NCBI GenBank assembly: GCA_023436885.1
Contig: JAEZHI010000038.1
Span: 124,001-188,000 of the forward strand
Source: Pseudomonadota bacterium
GTDB lineage: Bacteria; Pseudomonadota; Alphaproteobacteria; Rhizobiales; Pleomorphomonadaceae
DNA length: 64,000 nucleotides
Direction of reading: 5' to 3'
The translations under genes were made by a program, and so were the position numbers. The first letter of the stretch is position 1, and the number at the start of each line of letters is the position of its first letter. Positions 62,933 through 64,000 of the stretch are shown one piece after another. The notes below the pieces were generated by a model. It did not search any database. It was not told the origin of the DNA and saw only the letters and a program-made list of their open reading frames with translations.

Positions 62933-64000
62933 ATGTCTCAACTCAATCCCACCCGTGAAGACTTCGCCGCCCTGCTCGCCGAGAGCCTGACCGCTTCGGA
63001 TGTGGCCGAGGGCACTGTCGTCAAGGGCACCATCGTCGCCATCGAGAAGGACCTTGCCGTCATCGACGTCGGCCTGAAGGTCGAGGGGCGCGTTCCGCTC
63101 AAGGAATTTGGCGCCAAGGCCCGCGACGGCGAGCTGAAGGTCGGCGACACGGTGGAAGTCTACCTTGAGCGCGTTGAGAACGCGCTCGGTGAAGCTGTTC
63201 TGTCGCGCGACAAGGCTCGCCGCGAAGAGAGCTGGGTTCGTCTCGAGGTCGCCTTCGAGAAGAACGAGAAGGTGGTCGGCCAGATCTCCAACCAGGTCAA
63301 GGGTGGCTTTACCGTCGATCTCGATGGCGCCATGGCCTTCCTGCCGCGTTCGCAGGTCGATATCCGCCCGGTGCGCGATGTCGCCCCGCTGATGCACACG
63401 CCGCAGCCCTTCCAGATCCTGAAGATGGACAAGCGTCGCGGCAACATCGTCGTGTCGCGTCGTGTCGTTCTCGAAGAGACCCGCGCCGAGCAGCGCTCCG
63501 AGCTGGTTTCGAGCCTCGAGGAAGGCCAGATCGTCGACGGCGTCGTCAAGAACATCACCGATTACGGTGCGTTCGTTGACCTCGGCGGCATCGACGGTCT
63601 GCTGCACGTCACCGACATCGCCTGGCGTCGCATCAACCACCCGTCGGAGGTGCTGTCGATCGGCCAGCAGGTCAAGGTGCAGATCGTTCGCGTCAATCAG
63701 GAGACGCATCGCATCAGCCTCGGCATGAAGCAGCTCGAGAACGATCCGTGGGATGCCATCGAGGCCAAGTACCCGGTCGGCGCCAAGTTCTCCGGTCGCG
63801 TCACCAACATCACCGACTACGGTGCGTTCGTGGAGCTGGAGCCGGGCATCGAAGGCCTGATCCACGTCTCGGAGATGAGCTGGACCAAGAAGAACGTCCA
63901 TCCCGGCAAGATCGTCTCGACCAGCCAGGAAGTGGAAGTCATGGTTCTCGAGGTGGATTCGGTCAAGCGCCGCATCTCTCTCGGCCTCAAGCAGACCCTG
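62933..64000 (+). CDS. rpsA: 30S ribosomal protein S1 (3' end outside window)
   Basis: Ribosomal protein that binds mRNA leaders. The ATG at 62933 follows AGGAG; 356 codons are present and the frame is open to the last base. The family normally has about 560-570 residues, so about 200 are missing. OB-fold S1 repeats are visible: the first begins around residue 25 (VKGTIVAIEKDLAVIDVGLK), and the third and fourth share the ITDYGAFV motif near residues 207 and 294. Confidence 0.97.
   Translation, partial: MSQLNPTREDFAALLAESLTASDVAEGTVVKGTIVAIEKDLAVIDVGLKVEGRVPLKEFGAKARDGELKVGDTVEVYLERVENALGEAVLSRDKARREESWVRLEVAFEKNEKVVGQISNQVKGGFTVDLDGAMAFLPRSQVDIRPVRDVAPLMHTPQPFQILKMDKRRGNIVVSRRVVLEETRAEQRSELVSSLEEGQIVDGVVKNITDYGAFVDLGGIDGLLHVTDIAWRRINHPSEVLSIGQQVKVQIVRVNQETHRISLGMKQLENDPWDAIEAKYPVGAKFSGRVTNITDYGAFVELEPGIEGLIHVSEMSWTKKNVHPGKIVSTSQEVEVMVLEVDSVKRRISLGLKQTL

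Overview
This is GC-rich chromosomal DNA from an alphaproteobacterium, most likely of the order Hyphomicrobiales (Rhizobiales). The main support is gene order: ubiB-ubiE-mutM-rpsT-dnaA, mdh-sucCD-sucA-odhB-lpd, rsmI-yraN-gshB, and tRNA-Ala / FYDLN-type acidic protein / aroA-cmk-rpsA. An AccD without the zinc-ribbon cysteines and an aerobic (cob-type) cobalamin pathway also fit. Genus cannot be decided from the window. No insertion sequence, prophage, CRISPR array or defence locus was seen.

1-11.6 kb: a cobalamin (corrin ring) cluster. A 5'-truncated cobN is followed by cobG, cobH, cobI and cobJ in near-continuous stop/start overlap. cobK lies inverted, then cobL-cobE-cobM run forward, cbiD lies inverted, and cobB runs forward. 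Together they cover the methylations, ring contraction (CobG/CobJ), reduction (CobK), methyl migration (CobH), a,c-amidation (CobB) and cobalt insertion (CobN). CbiD stands where aerobic pathways often have CobF.

11.6-18.7 kb: a coupled msrA-flavin reductase pair, a Crp/Fnr regulator, ubiB and ubiE (ubiquinone), mutM, and rpsT with a clear promoter and terminator. Next is a 600-base stretch without a convincing protein gene. It is full of strong hairpins and ends in a terminator-like element, so it may be an unidentified structured RNA. A rhodanese follows.

19-25.7 kb: the replication set dnaA-dnaN-recF-gyrB. No DnaA-box cluster was found, so an origin here is not supported. 25.7-28.7 kb: a DUF429 protein overlapping a small membrane protein, an Omp19/Inh-like lipoprotein and zapE.

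28.8-38.7 kb: TCA-cycle block mdh, sucCD, sucA-odhB and lpd, with a LysE-family exporter between odhB and lpd. mdh has two palindromes in its leader. 38.7-44.6 kb is an accessory stretch: an EamA transporter, a XerC-type recombinase, a small secreted Trp/Gly/Pro-rich protein, a GINT1-like sugar-transferase-type protein overlapping a LacI regulator, and an ATC-hydrolase-family protein.

44.7-55.5 kb: accD-folC, an EI24/CysZ-like membrane protein whose start codon sits in the loop of a perfect 12-bp inverted repeat, a PfkB sugar/nucleoside kinase, a 2-hydroxyacid dehydrogenase, an SH3-domain protein, gshB, yraN, a second LysE protein, rsmI, a Dabb protein and an LpoA-like lipoprotein. 55.6-64 kb: trpF-trpB-trpA, a FUSC-family membrane protein, tRNA-Ala(GGC), the acidic FYDLN protein, aroA-cmk, and the first 356 codons of rpsA with a recognisable promoter.

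No wholly new multi-gene system is convincing here. The best leads are the structured RNA candidate before the rhodanese gene, the initiation hairpin of the EI24 gene, a Glu in place of the catalytic Asp60 of TrpA, and the LacI / GINT1-like pair.
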